Part shown: positions 43,001 through 53,457 of the stretch, piece after piece
Layout of the letters: each line of letters starts with the position of its first letter
Position numbering within the stretch: position 1 is the stretch's first letter
Source of the DNA: Aerococcus sanguinicola
GTDB taxonomy: Bacteria; Bacillota; Bacilli; Lactobacillales; Aerococcaceae
DNA length: 64,000 bases
NCBI RefSeq assembly: GCF_008726925.1
Contig: NZ_VYWO01000005.1
Location: forward strand, 62,001-126,000
Direction of reading: 5' to 3'
Translations under genes and position numbers: made by a program
Notes under the pieces: generated by a model
Told to the model about the DNA's origin: nothing
The model's database searches: none
What the model saw: the letters and a program-made list of their open reading frames with translations, nothing else

Positions 43001-46000
43001 CTGTCGCTGGAAGACTTAATTCTTCATCTTCTAATAGTTCGACCTCTTCATATTTTGAATTTGAAGATATTTCCTTACTTGCAAGATCCATTAAATCCTT
43101 TAGATTTTCATCTTCTCTTTCATCACAAGTAATAGTATTTCCAAATCTTCCAGATACTTCTTTCATATCCCCTAATACCATTTGAGGATTATCTACAAAG
43201 TATTTATTATAAGTCAAACCCTTTTTATCAGTTTCTAGGTGTATCCAATCGTCATCTCTTTCTATAACTGAATCTCTCTTTTTCAAGAAAATAATATCTG
43301 AAGTAACTTCTGTACCAGCAAGTCCTTTAAATGTTGTATTAGGTAGCCTCATAGCTCCTAAAAACTCACATCTTGCATTAATATATTTTCTAACAGATTC
43401 ATCTTTTTTATCCATAGTTCCAGATGATGTTATGAAGGCAATAATTCCTCCATTCCTAACCTTATCTATTGACTTTGCAAAAAAATAATCGTGAATCAGA
43501 AAGTTATTTCTGTTATATTCACGATCGTTTACTTTAAAATCTCCAAAGGGAACATTTCCTATAACTAAATCGAAAAAGTTATTTGAGAAGTTTGTTTCTT
43601 CAAAGCCTTTAATTTGAATATTGGCTTCAGGATAAAGTTCTCTTGCTATTCTTCCGCTTAGACTATCTTTTTCTACTCCATAGACTTTAGACGCTTTCAT
43701 TTCACTTGGTATATTACCAATGAAATTACCAACTCCTGCAGACGGTTCAAGGATATTTCCAGTCTTAAATCCCATATCTGTTATGGTCTTATATATTCCA
43801 TCCATTACCTCTCTAGGTGTATAAAAGGATGTTAAGGTAGACTCTTTAGCATTCAAATACTCTCCATTTGTTAGATTTTCTTTTAAAATATTTCTTGCTT
43901 CAAGCCATTGTCCGCCCTTTTCTTCATCAAAGACATTGGCAAGACCACCCCAACCTAGATAGTCAGCAAGATAGGCTTGTTCATACTCCCTTGGGCTCCT
44001 ATTTTCATTTTCAAGTCTTTTGAGCATTTTAATAGCTTTGATATTTTTATCTAGTCTTTCTGATGGTGTTAGGTATTCTGAGTAAATATGATTTTTCAAG
44101 TCATAATTTCTAGCAAAACTTAGCCTTTCCTTATTAGGTTCATAGCCTAGATTTTTTAAATCCTCTTTACCCCTCAATAAGTTTTCGGCTGCTTCCCTAG
44201 GTACATTGTATCTATCCATCATTTGGTCAATTTCTGGATTGTGGGTATCAATAAAGCTTTCTTGCTCTACTTGTCTTTCAATTTGATTTTCATGCTCAGA
44301 TAATTTGTATATCTCATAATTTCCACTATCTAAAAGGTCATCAATCTTTCTACTTTCTTCAAATGTTTCACCCTTATATAAAGGGAATTCTTCCCCATTA
44401 ACTTCTACTTTAGTTCCAGTTTCAATTAAGTTAATTCCATCAAAGGTATTCTCATCTTCTAAAATAAATTCTTTTCCAACTTTTACTGCTAGTTTTTCTG
44501 ATGTTTGACTTAAATTTTCAAATATTTCTTCAAGGTATGAATCGTTTCTATATGGAATTACTTCCGAACCCCTAATCATACCTCCCATATATTCCATATT
44601 GTCTCTGATAGTGACAGTTTTAAGTCCTCCACTTAGTTCATCAAAATCTGTAATTGTAAAGTCCTTATCTTTATATCTAACCTGATCGCCTATCTTAAAT
44701 TTAGGCTCTATCTTTTCTTTATCTTCTTGTAATGATTTTTCCTCACTTAGTGTAACTTGTTCTTCTAAATATGAAAATTCACGCTCATTTACTTCTTCAC
44801 CATCACCAAGGTCAATCCTATAGTGTTCGACAACTTCACCGTCTACATAGTGGTCAAAATAGAATTTGAAATATCCGATATAATCATCAGTCATTTCTCC
44901 AAATTCATTTTCTCCATGAGTTTGATTATGGTCTTTAATATCAATATCCTTTTGTCTTAGGATATTGATTAAGTCTTTAGTTACTATCTGCCCACTATAA
45001 TCGGGAACTAATTCGTGGTTTTCATTAAATTCTACAATCCAGTAGTCTTTTCTTTTTTCAATGTTGTTGCCATCAAAAAAAGAAGCTTTATCAGCTTCCT
45101 TTTCTTGGCTTATTTCATTTTCTAAGCTTCCACGTATTCCTTGATTGCCATTCTCTTCACTGTTGCCATTAAGTTGTTCATCTGTCCTTGGTATTCCTCT
45201 GGATTCTCTCTCATCATCTTCTCTGTCAATCCTTGTGCTCTCATCATCTTGACTTTCTCTCTCTTGATAAAGTCCACTGCCTGATCTTGAATTTCCTTCA
45301 GATGGTTCAAAAGTGTTTTCTCCTCGTACATTTCCTGAAGTTTCTTCCAGTTCTCCATGTCCTCGCTCCCTACTAGGTAAGACAGTCTTAGTACTGCGTA
45401 AGTCGGATTCGGAAATCTCTCCATAAATTCCAGATCCTTCTCCATCATATCCAAGGCTTTCTCTTCGATCTTCATCGCTATTTCCTCTGTCGCTTCCATC
45501 TGTGAAAACTCGTCCATCTCTACTTCTTGACCTATCATCTCGTCTATATAAATCATTTTGACCTCCTCTATCTTCATTTGTATTTTCTATATCTCTATTA
45601 TAGTCGGCATCGGCCCTTTCTGTCAGCAGCCTAGCACGATCCATTTCCTTAGATTTTTCTATTGTTTTATCTATAATATCTTCACTAACCCTTGATATTA
45701 CAAGACCTATCTGTTCTAAAGAAATTGTATTAATCCTAGAAAAATTATTTTTTAAATTTTCCATATCCATAGGATAGACTGTATTAAACCTATTAGCTAC
45801 CGCATAGGATATTGAGTCTCTCATAAACTTTTCAAAGCTAAGTCTATCCTCTATATCTATCCTCAAATCAGCAAGAGCCAAGTTAATATATTCATCTCCA
45901 TAAATTCGACTTAAAGAAAATATATTTTCATTAAGTGAATCACTAGCTTCAAATGAAGAATCTCTTATTATTTCTTTTAAAGCCTCGTTATGGTTTTCGT

Positions 46001-46340
46001 GGTCAAACTGCCATAAGCTAACCTCATTAATATTCCTATCCATTGATGTAGTCTGACTAATATCAAAGATGTATGAAACTCTTTGGCTTACATCACTCCC
46101 AACTAAAATTGGAATACCTTTTTGACCCCTCATAACAACTCTGCCAAAATATTTCTTCCACATATCAAATGTCGCACAAGCTCTAGCTTCAGGTTCTTTG
46201 TTATATATACTTAATTGGCTAGAAAAATCATATTTCTGATTATTGCCTATAACCTTTAAGAGTTTTAAATATTCTTTTTCATCTTGCAAAACTTCATACT
46301 TTATAGCTTCTTGTATATTCTTAAAATCATTTACTTGCAT
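40068..46340 (-). CDS. Giant ArdC/N6-methylase-like/SNF2 helicase of the element, exon 1
   Basis: 2091 residues, continued by exon 2 to a 2546-residue protein. N-terminal ArdC-like domain (about 1-120; '[29 protein letters not shown]'); a very polar Arg/Asp/Ser linker (about 240-430); SAM-dependent methylase core '[13 protein letters not shown]' (near 867) and '[10 protein letters not shown]' (near 928); SNF2 helicase with Walker [12 protein letters not shown] (near 1568), Walker [10 protein letters not shown] (near 1732) and helicase C '[11 protein letters not shown]' (near 2066). These large proteins occur in Tn1549-like elements, and likely protect or process transferred DNA. Without splicing it ends six codons into the intron. 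Confidence 0.88.
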
Positions 46341-47292
46341 TTTCTACCTCCATTCTATGAATTTCTTTTATAATAGCCATTAAAATATCGACCACAATAG
46401 AATTGCCGGCCTGCTTATATAGTTTGCTTGAAGTGCAATTTTTTCTTCTTGGATGTACTTCTTCTAGTTTGTCTATATCTCTATCATCAAAACCCATGAG
46501 TCTTAGACATTCTCTTTCTGTTAAATACCTATACTGATCATTTCCGATATCTATTATTCCAGAATTGGGTACTCTCATTTGTTTTGTAGAAATAGTATAA
46601 GAAAAATCTTTAATCACTTTAAGTCGCCCTCTAAAACTACTATCTATGCCTTTATTTAAAAATTTGAGCATATAAGGTTGAGTCATTGTGTAAAGTTCAC
46701 CTACATCTTTTTCTAAAAATACACTTAGTGGTCTAGTTTCTTTCCTCTCCAATTTATTAAAAGAAAAGTTATTTGCTCCAAGACATGAAACAACAAATAT
46801 CCTTTCTCTTTTTTGAGGTATCCCAAAGTCCATTGCATTTAAGATTTCATACTTGCTTTCATATCCTAGGCTCTCTAGCTCTTTTAGATAAATAAAAAAG
46901 GAGTCCCTCATATTTCTATCAAGGACTCCCTTTACATTCTCCCAAATTATCCATTTAGGTTTATCTTTCATTTCTTTGATTATTCTAATTGTTTCAAATA
47001 GTAGGCTTGATCTAGTTCCTGAGTTTTTTACTCCTCCTTGCTTTTTTCCAATTCTTGAAAAGTCTTGGCAAGGACTTCCATGCATAATTAAGTCTATCTT
47101 TTCATTAGTAGCTTTATATCCTACTACTGATTTTGGCTTATAACTCTCTCCATAAAGTGCGTTGTATGATTTAACACAAGCCTTATCTATTTCTACATAA
47201 TCAACAACTTCATAAGGTATCTTTAAATTAATAAAAGCCTTTCTAATGGCACCTATGCCACCGAAAAGCTCTAATATTTTTACCTTATTCAT
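46327..47292 (-). CDS. DNA (cytosine-5) methyltransferase
   Basis: 321 residues with the ordered motifs of C5 methylases: I '[10 protein letters not shown]', IV 'GSPCQDFS' with catalytic Cys75, VI 'WENVKGV', VIII 'QKRERIF' and X 'AGNSIVVDI'. It would mark the element DNA against host restriction enzymes. No restriction nuclease gene adjoins it. It overlaps topB by 8 bp and the helicase gene by 14 bp, so it belongs to one operon. The recognition sequence cannot be read. Confidence 0.9.
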   Translation of the reverse strand: MNKVKILELFGGIGAIRKAFINLKIPYEVVDYVEIDKACVKSYNALYGESYKPKSVVGYKATNEKIDLIMHGSPCQDFSRIGKKQGGVKNSGTRSSLLFETIRIIKEMKDKPKWIIWENVKGVLDRNMRDSFFIYLKELESLGYESKYEILNAMDFGIPQKRERIFVVSCLGANNFSFNKLERKETRPLSVFLEKDVGELYTMTQPYMLKFLNKGIDSSFRGRLKVIKDFSYTISTKQMRVPNSGIIDIGNDQYRYLTERECLRLMGFDDRDIDKLEEVHPRRKNCTSSKLYKQAGNSIVVDILMAIIKEIHRMEVENASK

Positions 47293-49006
47293 TTAGATTA
47301 TTCTTGTACCTATCTACAAGCTCCCTTATACTATCTTCAATTTCTCTTAAAAAGTCTTCTTTATCTACCTCGCCAGAGCTGATCTTTGCAAGTTTCATTT
47401 CCCATTCAGATGTTGTTTCAGCCGACTTAAACTTATCCTCTACAATTGATACAAGTCTATTGCCTTTTTCAGTTACAAGTAGATTTTTCTTATCTCTTCT
47501 TATGAGATCCTTATGGATAAGATTTTCAATAATTCCTGCTCTTGTAGCTGGCGTTCCTAAGCCTTTTCTCTCCACTTCTATGTCTTTATCTAAGGATTCT
47601 ACTCCTGCATTTTCCATAGCCTTTAAAAGTGTATCTTCATTATAATGACTTGGAGCTTTGGTAAATTTCTCTGATATATTTTTAGAAGTTATCTTAATTT
47701 TATCTCCAGTCTTTATATATGGTAATTCATTTTCTTGTTTTTCCTTTCCATAGCTCTTTAGATACTTGGTATAACCTTCATCAATTACAGTCTTGCCACT
47801 TGCATTAAAGTTAAACTTGTCATATTCATATCTGATTTTTCTGCTAGATTCCTTTAAGTTATCCGAGCATGAAGCAAGTAATTTATCCTTAATTAGATTA
47901 TAGATTTTACTTTCTTTATCAGATAAATCTTTGGCTTTTCCGATACCTGATATAGTAGGAATAATTGCATAGTGGTCTGTAACCTTAGATGAATTAAAAA
48001 TAGACTTAAAGTTTGATTCATTGATTTTAAAACCTTCTTCAAGTCCTTCTAATAATTCTTTCATAGTGGTAACCATATCATCGGTTAAATACCTACTATC
48101 CGTTCTTGGATATGTGATTAGCTTCTTTTCATACAAAGCTTGTGCCAGATTTAAAGTGTCATTTGCTGAATATCCAAAATATTTATTTGCTTCTCTTTGT
48201 AAGGTAGTAAGATCATAAGGCTTATCTGGTTTTGTGCTTACTTCTTTGTCTTCTACCTCTGTAATAACTATTTCATCTTCTAACAAGTTTAATAGTTGTT
48301 CTGCAACTTCAATTTTATCAATCCTATCAGATACAAGTTTCAATTCTCCATAAGATAGGTCAACTGTATAATATTTTTGCTTCTTAAATAGATTTATTTC
48401 GCTATCTCTTTTAGCTATTAAATATAGAGTTGGTGTTTGTACTCTACCAACTGAATATGTTTCCTTGTAAATGCAAGAATAAAGCCTACTTAAATTCATT
48501 CCTACCAGCCAATCTGCAATAGCTCTTGCACTTGCCGATCTATATAAGTCTTCAAAGTTTTCTCCATCTTTAAGATTTCTAAAGCCATCTTCAATAGCTT
48601 TGTTTTCCATTGAAGATATCCAAAGTCTTTGAATCTTCTTCTTACATTTAGCTTGATTATATACAAGCCTAAAAATAAGTTCTCCCTCTCTTCCAGCATC
48701 ACAAGCATTTATAACTGTGTCGATGTTCTTATCGTTTAAAAGTTTCTTTAAAACTCCATATTGTTTTTTAGTGCTTTTAGATACTTCATAAATATATTCT
48801 TCTGGAATTATAGGAAGAGTGTCTATTCTCCATTTCTTCCATTTTTCATCAATCTTATCTGGACTTGCCATTTGAATTAAATGACCGACACACCAAGAAA
48901 CAATGTATCCACCTCCCTCATAATATCCGTTTTTTCTTGTTCTTGCTCCAATTACTTTTGCAATTGTAACTGCTACACTTGGCTTTTCTGCTATTACTAA
49001 CTTCAT
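47285..49006 (-). CDS. topB: DNA topoisomerase III
   Basis: 573 residues from ATG 49006 after GGAGG. Toprim domain 'MKLVIAEKPSVA' and 'NACDAGREGELIFR'; catalytic Tyr299 in KLITYPRTDSRYL; 'YSVGRVQTPTL' as in TopB. It untangles single-stranded crossings and is a regular member of Tn1549-like conjugation operons. No C-terminal zinc ribbons, as usual for element-borne copies. Confidence 0.93.
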   Translation of the reverse strand: MKLVIAEKPSVAVTIAKVIGARTRKNGYYEGGGYIVSWCVGHLIQMASPDKIDEKWKKWRIDTLPIIPEEYIYEVSKSTKKQYGVLKKLLNDKNIDTVINACDAGREGELIFRLVYNQAKCKKKIQRLWISSMENKAIEDGFRNLKDGENFEDLYRSASARAIADWLVGMNLSRLYSCIYKETYSVGRVQTPTLYLIAKRDSEINLFKKQKYYTVDLSYGELKLVSDRIDKIEVAEQLLNLLEDEIVITEVEDKEVSTKPDKPYDLTTLQREANKYFGYSANDTLNLAQALYEKKLITYPRTDSRYLTDDMVTTMKELLEGLEEGFKINESNFKSIFNSSKVTDHYAIIPTISGIGKAKDLSDKESKIYNLIKDKLLASCSDNLKESSRKIRYEYDKFNFNASGKTVIDEGYTKYLKSYGKEKQENELPYIKTGDKIKITSKNISEKFTKAPSHYNEDTLLKAMENAGVESLDKDIEVERKGLGTPATRAGIIENLIHKDLIRRDKKNLLVTEKGNRLVSIVEDKFKSAETTSEWEMKLAKISSGEVDKEDFLREIEDSIRELVDRYKNNLNE

Positions 49007-49022
49007 TAATACCTCCATAAAT

Positions 49023-49054
49023 AAAAAAAAGAGCGAAAGATTTCTCTCTCGCTC
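49023..49054 (-). terminator. Terminator between abiEii and topB
   Basis: GAGCGA ... TCGCTC with a run of eight T residues on the minus strand. Confidence 0.8.
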
Positions 49055-49061
49055 AAAGTTT

Positions 49062-49093
49062 TTCTCCCGAATATTGTATTATTTTCGGGAGAA
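49062..49093. repeat. 32-bp palindrome, copy 1 (downstream of abiEii)
   Basis: Arms TTCTCCCGAA and TTCGGGAGAA around 12 bases. It differs from copy 2 at 50700 by only two bases in the loop. See the operator entry for the likely protein. Confidence 0.9.
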
Positions 49094-49099
49094 TTCGAT

Positions 49100-50083
49100 T
49101 TACTTATTAATTTCTTTTTCTAGTTCTTGAAGAACTTTTATAATCTCTTCAAAGTTTGGATAGTCTCCATAAATCATTTCTGACATAGCCTTATAATCTT
49201 TTTCTATTTCAGAAAATCGAAACTCTCTTGGGACTAACTTCAATCTACCATTTAATGCTTCTTCGTATTTTGCCCACTTCCTAGGATAAAATTTCATCTT
49301 AAATTCAGTCACTTTTTTTAATAACCCTTTATCTTCTAAGGCTTTGTTTTTAAAATCTGAATTTGCTATTTTATATAAGTCATAAAAGTGTCTTGCATAT
49401 CTGTGGGGCATAGGAGAAGCTTCCGGTCTATTTGCTTCGTGGTGTAAAATTGTTGCTTTTTCCCAAAAGGTTCTCTCTGCCGATACTGTCCTTATATTAG
49501 TTTTTTCTTTAAATACATTTGAATATGCTTCGCCAATTATCGGCAAAACTTCAACATCAATTGCAGGTGTCCATGCTGCAAGGCTTCCTATTTCAAGCCT
49601 TATATTTTGTGTCAAATAATTAGATTCAAAGATTTTAGGATATTTACATAGAATTGTTTGTGGATCTATTGTATCTATTGAAAATTCAAAATCAAAATCC
49701 TTTAAATCTTCTTCTAAAATTTTTACAAATTCATCTCTTAAAAATTCTTCTGTCTTTTCATTGACTTCTTTGTTGAATTTATCTTGCTTGGTATTTGATC
49801 TTTCTATCCATGGTTCTTTTTCTTCGTAACCTAATACTCGCCAATCTAAGATTAAATCTATATCTTCAGAAAATCTTTCAATGAGTCCAAAACATTTTGA
49901 AAGTGATGTTCCTCCTTTAAAGGTAAAATATTCCCTCCATTTGTTTTCATTAAATAGATAATCTAAGATAAAAGTAACCCAATAGTCCTTTTCAATAACT
50001 GCCTCAGATATATTTCTCTTTCTGGCTGTATTTACCATTAAAACTCTTAAGTCTTCTTTGTTTTCTATATAAAACTTATTCAT
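49100..50083 (-). CDS. abiEii: AbiEii-type nucleotidyltransferase toxin
   Basis: 327 residues. The nucleotidyltransferase core 'FKGGTSLSKCFGLIERFSEDIDLIL' is the AbiEii/AbiGii motif (GG-S/T, then D-x-D). In known systems the toxin is opposed by AbiEi and gives phage abortive infection and plasmid or element maintenance. Start ATG 50083 overlaps the antitoxin gene by 8 bp. It sits within the conjugation operon of the element. Confidence 0.88.
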   Translation of the reverse strand: MNKFYIENKEDLRVLMVNTARKRNISEAVIEKDYWVTFILDYLFNENKWREYFTFKGGTSLSKCFGLIERFSEDIDLILDWRVLGYEEKEPWIERSNTKQDKFNKEVNEKTEEFLRDEFVKILEEDLKDFDFEFSIDTIDPQTILCKYPKIFESNYLTQNIRLEIGSLAAWTPAIDVEVLPIIGEAYSNVFKEKTNIRTVSAERTFWEKATILHHEANRPEASPMPHRYARHFYDLYKIANSDFKNKALEDKGLLKKVTEFKMKFYPRKWAKYEEALNGRLKLVPREFRFSEIEKDYKAMSEMIYGDYPNFEEIIKVLQELEKEINK

Positions 50084-50687
50084 TTTTGCCCTCACAAATT
50101 TCCCTTATTACTTCATATATCCATGCAGGAACTGATTTTGATTCGTTCATTAAATCTGTTCTTTCTTCTTGAGTTAAATTTTCTCTTATCTTTTGCATAA
50201 CTTGGGCATTGATATTTTCTTTCCCTAAAGACTTAATTGCTTGAATTACAGTCGCTGTCTTTAAGGACATATTAGCAATCTCTCCTGGATTTACTTTTTT
50301 AAATTCTAAAATTGTATCTCCAATTTTATATTCTTTATATCTTCCACTAGATATATATTTATAATGTGTTGGTACTTGTGTTGAAAGTCCTAATAAGTTT
50401 AAGGCTGTGCTATTATATGGTGCAATATTCCAATTGTATTTTCTTGCTATGGCAAGTGCTAATTCGTGAATTGATACTGCTTCGTACTCTCCAATTAACT
50501 CACTGTATTTTGGATTGTAATAGAATCCATTAATTACTCTTTTTATTTTATTTTCACTAACTAGTTGATTTAAAGTTCTACGGACAGTTTCATTTCCTGC
50601 TATATCTAAGAAATCATTGTTTATAAAAACTTTTCTGCTATCAAAATCATTAATTCTATTTTTTATTTGATCTAAATAAGAATTCAT
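50076..50687 (-). CDS. abiEi: AbiEi-type antitoxin and autorepressor
   Basis: 203 residues from ATG 50687 after AGGTGG. N-terminal winged helix 'RKVFINNDFLDIAGNETVRRTLNQLVSENKIKRVINGFYYNP' binds DNA; the remainder matches the DUF6088/AbiEi region ('NIAPYNSTALNLLGLSTQVPTHYKYISSGRYKEYKIG'). AbiEi proteins bind inverted repeats in their own promoter; the palindrome at 50700 sits exactly there. Confidence 0.85.
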   Translation of the reverse strand: MNSYLDQIKNRINDFDSRKVFINNDFLDIAGNETVRRTLNQLVSENKIKRVINGFYYNPKYSELIGEYEAVSIHELALAIARKYNWNIAPYNSTALNLLGLSTQVPTHYKYISSGRYKEYKIGDTILEFKKVNPGEIANMSLKTATVIQAIKSLGKENINAQVMQKIRENLTQEERTDLMNESKSVPAWIYEVIREICEGKNE

Positions 50688-50699
50688 TTTGCACCACCT

Positions 50700-50739
50700 T
50701 TCTCCCGAATATTGTATCATATTCGGGAGAAATATTCAA
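50700..50739 (-). promoter_or_regulatory. abiE promoter with palindromic operator (copy 2)
   Basis: Minus strand: -35 TTGAAT (50734-50739), 17 bp, -10 TACAAT (50711-50716). The palindrome with arms TTCTCCCGAA / TTCGGGAGAA (50700-50731) covers the spacer and -10, so bound AbiEi would repress. Confidence 0.8.
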
Positions 50740-50761
50740 TTTAGATTAAATTTTCATATCT

Positions 50762-51619
50762 TTATAATAGTTCATCATCTTCATCTAAAGATTCTTCGTG
50801 AGTTTCATCATCGTCATCATCTTCTGACTCACTAATATAATCCTCATCATCTTCTTCAAAGTCTTCCAACATTTTATCTTCCTTAGCTTTGACTACTTTA
50901 AAATAATATCCTGCTCCTACAACTCCTCCAATTACAAGTGCAACAATTAGAAATGAACCTATTCCACTTTTCTTTTCTTCTTTTACTGGAACAACAGTAG
51001 GTTCTTCTTTTTTTACTTCTTCTTTCTTAGGTTCTTCAACCTTTATATTGTTTTTATCTTCTGATTCAATCATATTAAGTAGGTCTTGCTCTCCTACTTC
51101 TGTCAATAGCCTTACATTATCTTGATTTGATGAATGATCCACTATTAGGTGCATAGTTTTTCCACTTTTAGTTTGAAATGTTAAAAATTGTCTTACATCT
51201 ACTGGATTTTCTTTATCTTTTTCTGTATCTCCACTTGGTGTAATATCTTTTCCATTCCTATCTACATTTTCAATTACTGAACCTCTTGCCTTATTTTCTT
51301 GTGTTGCTAGACTATTTACTGCCTTCGTATTACCACCTTTTACAAGTGGTGTTTTCTTTGGAGGATTATTTGAAGGCTTGGCTGCTTCACTTGTATTTCC
51401 TGGTATTCTTGGAACATCTTGATAAGGAATTTCTTCTTTTGATGGTGTAAAAACATCATCTTTCAACATTTTTTCAAATTCTTCTTTTTGTGGTTCATAG
51501 ATTGATTCGTTTTGACTTTCAATCTGTCCTTCATTTGTCATCGCAAATGTAGTTGCTGGTACTGTAAATGTAAAAAGGAGTAACGCTATGGCTACTCCTC
51601 GTTTAATGCTCTTATTCAT
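50762..51619 (-). CDS. DUF4366 (CD1107-like) surface protein of the element
   Basis: 285 residues: signal peptide (to about 26), an outer domain 'FLTFQTKSGKTMHLIVDHSSNQDNVRLLTEVGEQDLL', a Lys/Glu/Pro spacer, a membrane helix (about 222-243) and a very acidic inner tail. This is the DUF4366 family of Tn1549-like ICEs, located at the end of the secretion gene set; thought to belong to the mating channel, exact role unknown. Confidence 0.85.
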   Translation of the reverse strand: MNKSIKRGVAIALLLFTFTVPATTFAMTNEGQIESQNESIYEPQKEEFEKMLKDDVFTPSKEEIPYQDVPRIPGNTSEAAKPSNNPPKKTPLVKGGNTKAVNSLATQENKARGSVIENVDRNGKDITPSGDTEKDKENPVDVRQFLTFQTKSGKTMHLIVDHSSNQDNVRLLTEVGEQDLLNMIESEDKNNIKVEEPKKEEVKKEEPTVVPVKEEKKSGIGSFLIVALVIGGVVGAGYYFKVVKAKEDKMLEDFEEDDEDYISESEDDDDDETHEESLDEDDELL

Positions 51620-51633
51620 TTTTCTATCCTTTC

Positions 51634-53217
51634 TTATTTTACATTTTTAAATACATAGACTGCTTTTCTAGCATTGTCCCATTCTATTGTTTGGTTTTTA
51701 CCATCTTTAATATCTCCATGACTTGCTCCAAAAGCTTTGGCAATGTTTGAAATTGAAGCATGAATTCTTCCATTTATAATCACTGGCTTAACATCTGAAT
51801 TGTAGACCTTTCCATCTGAATCTTTCATAACACCAGTATCAATATTTAGTCTTAATGTCTTTTTTGCTAAGATATTATTCTCTTTATTTGAGAAAATAGC
51901 TTCACGAGTAGAGTTGTCATATTCAACATTAAAACCTAGAGTATAGGCAATATATCTTACTGGAATCATAGTTCTTCCTTGATCCACATAAGTTTTTACA
52001 TCCTTGTATACTGTTGTCTTACCATCTTTATTGATAATGTTATAAAAGTTTTTGTCTACTTGGAAAACTGCAAATTCTTTTTCATCTTTAACTTGTTTTT
52101 TGTCTTGTTGTTCCTCTTGTTTTTTCATATTGTTAAGATCAAATTGATTTAGGATGTTCTTATCATCAGCTTTCAAAAGTTCGTCCCACTTCTTATCTTG
52201 AGATTTCTTATCTTCTTTCTTCTCTTTGTTTTCTTTTTGGAGTTTTAGAAGTTCATCTAATTTTTTAGATAGGTCTTGGTTTAGATTTTTATCTTTTTCA
52301 TCTTTAGCTTGTTTCTCAAGTTCTTCTTTCGATTTTTTATTTGCTTCCTCAATTAACTTCTTTGCTTCTTCAATTTTCTTATCTAACTCTTCTTTTAGCT
52401 TTTTAATTTCTTCTTCAGAAGTTTTTTGTTTTTCTTCTAGCTCTTTAATTTTCTCTTCTAATTCTTTTTTTGTATTTTCAGAAGATTCTTTTAAACTATC
52501 AATAGCCTTTTGAAGCTCTTCAATTTTCTTACAACATTCTGACTTAGAATTTTCTGTCTCTTTCTTTTTAGACTCAAGGTCTTTTATCTTAGTATCTTTT
52601 TCATCAAGAGCTTTTTCTAAGTCCTTAATTTTATTATCTTTATCCTCGATTTCTTTAGTCTTCTTTGCAAGTTCTCCTTCTAAAGACTCAAGCTTTTCTT
52701 GCATTTCTTTGATTTTATTTTCGTTTTTGTCGGTCTTCTCTTTCTCAGCTTCTAACTCCCATTTTGTAGATGAATAATCTTCTTTTAGTTTTGCATTTTC
52801 ATCTTGTAATCTTTTTAATTCATCTTTAAGCTGAGTAATTTCTGCTATTAGTCCATCATTATTGGAGTTTTTAAGATTCTCAATTTCTTTATTCAATTGA
52901 GCAATCTTATTATCTTTATCTCTAATCTCTTCTTCTAGCTTAGTCTTTTCTTGTTTTAGTTTTTCTCCATTATCTTTGCAAGATTCTAACTTTTCCTTTA
53001 ATTCATCTATCTTTGATTGGTCTTCTTTTTTCTTATCATTTAAGTCTTTAATCTGATTTTCTAAATCACTAATATTACTTATAGAACTTTCTATAACTTT
53101 TTTACTACCATCTGTATCATCAGCTTTAGCTAGTACATTAGTAGTTGAAGTTGATGTTAAAACTAATAAAAGAGCCATAAAAAAGGCTCTTAGTCTGTTC
53201 GTATTAAATTTCTTCAT
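51634..53217 (-). CDS. Secreted coiled-coil protein with copper amine oxidase-like N domain
   Basis: 527 residues. Signal peptide (to about 31); almost continuous heptad-rich coiled coil from about 40 to 340; then 'DKNFYNIINKDGKTTVYKDVKTYVDQGRTMIPVRYIAYTLGFNVEYDN' and 'KPVIINGRIHASISNIAKAFGA' at the C terminus, the copper amine oxidase N-terminal-type domain, common on Firmicute surfaces. No copper oxidase domain exists here. It may be a long surface rod in the mating contact. No membrane anchor is seen after the signal. Confidence 0.75.
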   Translation of the reverse strand: MKKFNTNRLRAFFMALLLVLTSTSTTNVLAKADDTDGSKKVIESSISNISDLENQIKDLNDKKKEDQSKIDELKEKLESCKDNGEKLKQEKTKLEEEIRDKDNKIAQLNKEIENLKNSNNDGLIAEITQLKDELKRLQDENAKLKEDYSSTKWELEAEKEKTDKNENKIKEMQEKLESLEGELAKKTKEIEDKDNKIKDLEKALDEKDTKIKDLESKKKETENSKSECCKKIEELQKAIDSLKESSENTKKELEEKIKELEEKQKTSEEEIKKLKEELDKKIEEAKKLIEEANKKSKEELEKQAKDEKDKNLNQDLSKKLDELLKLQKENKEKKEDKKSQDKKWDELLKADDKNILNQFDLNNMKKQEEQQDKKQVKDEKEFAVFQVDKNFYNIINKDGKTTVYKDVKTYVDQGRTMIPVRYIAYTLGFNVEYDNSTREAIFSNKENNILAKKTLRLNIDTGVMKDSDGKVYNSDVKPVIINGRIHASISNIAKAFGASHGDIKDGKNQTIEWDNARKAVYVFKNVK

Positions 53218-53443
53218 TATGAATGTTCTCCTTTTCTTTTAATTTTTCTTCTCTTTTTCTATCATTAATTTTCTCCATTAATTCTTCCAAGCTAATATTG
53301 TTCCTCCTAAGAGTTACAATTATTTCTTCATTTTCAACTTGTATTTCTTCGTCGCAAATTTCCTTGTATTTTGCATTTAAATCTTTCAATTTCTCTTCTA
53401 TTTTTTTCTTTTTATTCCTAATACTTATAAGTTTTCTGTTCAC
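53204..53443 (-). CDS. DUF4315-like small coiled-coil protein
   Basis: 79 residues from GTG 53443, seven bases after GGGAG. Two helices with heptads 'NKKKKIEEKLKDLNAKYKEI' and 'VTLRRNNISLEELMEKINDRKREEKL'. DUF4315 proteins sit at this place in Tn1549-like operons; role unknown. A longer reading to 53497 would run into the ribosome site. Confidence 0.72.
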   Translation of the reverse strand: MNRKLISIRNKKKKIEEKLKDLNAKYKEICDEEIQVENEEIIVTLRRNNISLEELMEKINDRKREEKLKEKENIHNEEI

Positions 53444-53457
53444 ATAATATCTCCCTT

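Noticed and set aside
45122..45577. 151-residue minus-strand frame
   Set aside because: It is the low-complexity linker of the giant helicase read in another frame.
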